From: Halisarca cf. caerulea
Lineage: Eukaryota; Porifera; Demospongiae; Chondrillida; Halisarcidae
Direction: 5' to 3'
DNA: 64,000 bases
Assembly: GCA_963170055.1 (NCBI GenBank)
Contig: CAUJGJ010000087.1
Span: 305,001-369,000, forward strand
The notes beneath the pieces were generated by a model. That model was not told the origin of the DNA. It worked only from the letters and a program-made list of their open reading frames with translations, and made no database searches. Shown piece by piece: positions 63,989 through 64,000 of the stretch (position 1 is its first letter; each line of letters begins with the position of its first letter). The translations under genes were made by a program, and so were the position numbers.

Positions 63989-64000
63989 GTAAGTTAATTT
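63989..64000. other. Probable start of non-satellite flank
   Basis: The last 12 bases, GTAAGTTAATTT, do not match the expected continuation TTGGTTTTAGCACC. This looks like the array border, but 12 bases are too few to identify what follows. A local indel within a degenerate monomer is also possible. Confidence 0.55.

Noticed and set aside
1..64000. Transposon, LTR or other mobile element inside the array
   Set aside because: Every stretch I read fits the monomer register. I saw no insertion with terminal repeats, poly-A tail, target-site duplication or transposase-like frame.
1..64000. tRNA, rRNA or telomere repeats
   Set aside because: No tRNA-like cloverleaf or rRNA core sequence stood out, and no run of a short telomeric hexamer or heptamer is present.

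Overview
The whole window is one tandem satellite DNA array, and I see no real gene in it. The basic monomer is about 104 bp (about 41% GC by hand count of the commonest monomer). All monomers run head to tail in the same orientation, roughly 615 to 620 of them. Length variants recur: 102 bp (2-bp deletion CATGTG to CGTG), 82 bp (22-bp deletion between two CCAGCACT words) and single-base indels. Arrays of this kind are typical of eukaryotic heterochromatin (centromeric, pericentromeric, subtelomeric or a sex/B chromosome). I do not recognise the monomer and cannot name the organism. Substitutions concentrate at CpG (CG, CA and TG versions of the same site), which suggests a genome with CpG methylation.

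The array has three homogenisation domains. Left (about 1 to 30,798): after about 1.75 kb of flank holding a 704-bp duplication, a very large higher-order repeat (HOR) of 9,717 bp (about 94 monomers) occurs three times in tandem: 1,752-11,468, 11,469-21,185 and 21,186-30,798. The third is 9,613 bp because it lacks exactly one 104-bp monomer. The copies are almost identical; I found only about ten point differences. Each carries internal 936-bp and 416-bp duplications. Middle (about 30,799 to 42,350): a mosaic of monomers related to the left domain, with overlapping duplications at offsets of 2,881, 4,705 and 1,118 bp. Right (about 42,351 to 63,988): different monomer types, built from 7-mer and 8-mer blocks (726 and 830 bp) and larger overlapping units of 1,556, 2,492, 1,761, 3,206, 2,069, 1,136 and 1,140 bp.

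The last few hundred bases degenerate, and the final monomer is cut off at about 63,988, followed by 12 bases (63,989-64,000) that do not fit the monomer. This is probably the right edge of the array. The left end of the window is still inside it.

Nothing here works together as genes. The many short open frames on both strands are by-products of a low-stop monomer. The features worth attention are the 33-bp dyad in each monomer, a CENP-B-box-like word in the 102-bp monomers, the 9.7-kb HOR, the markers that trace monomer lineages, and the probable array edge.
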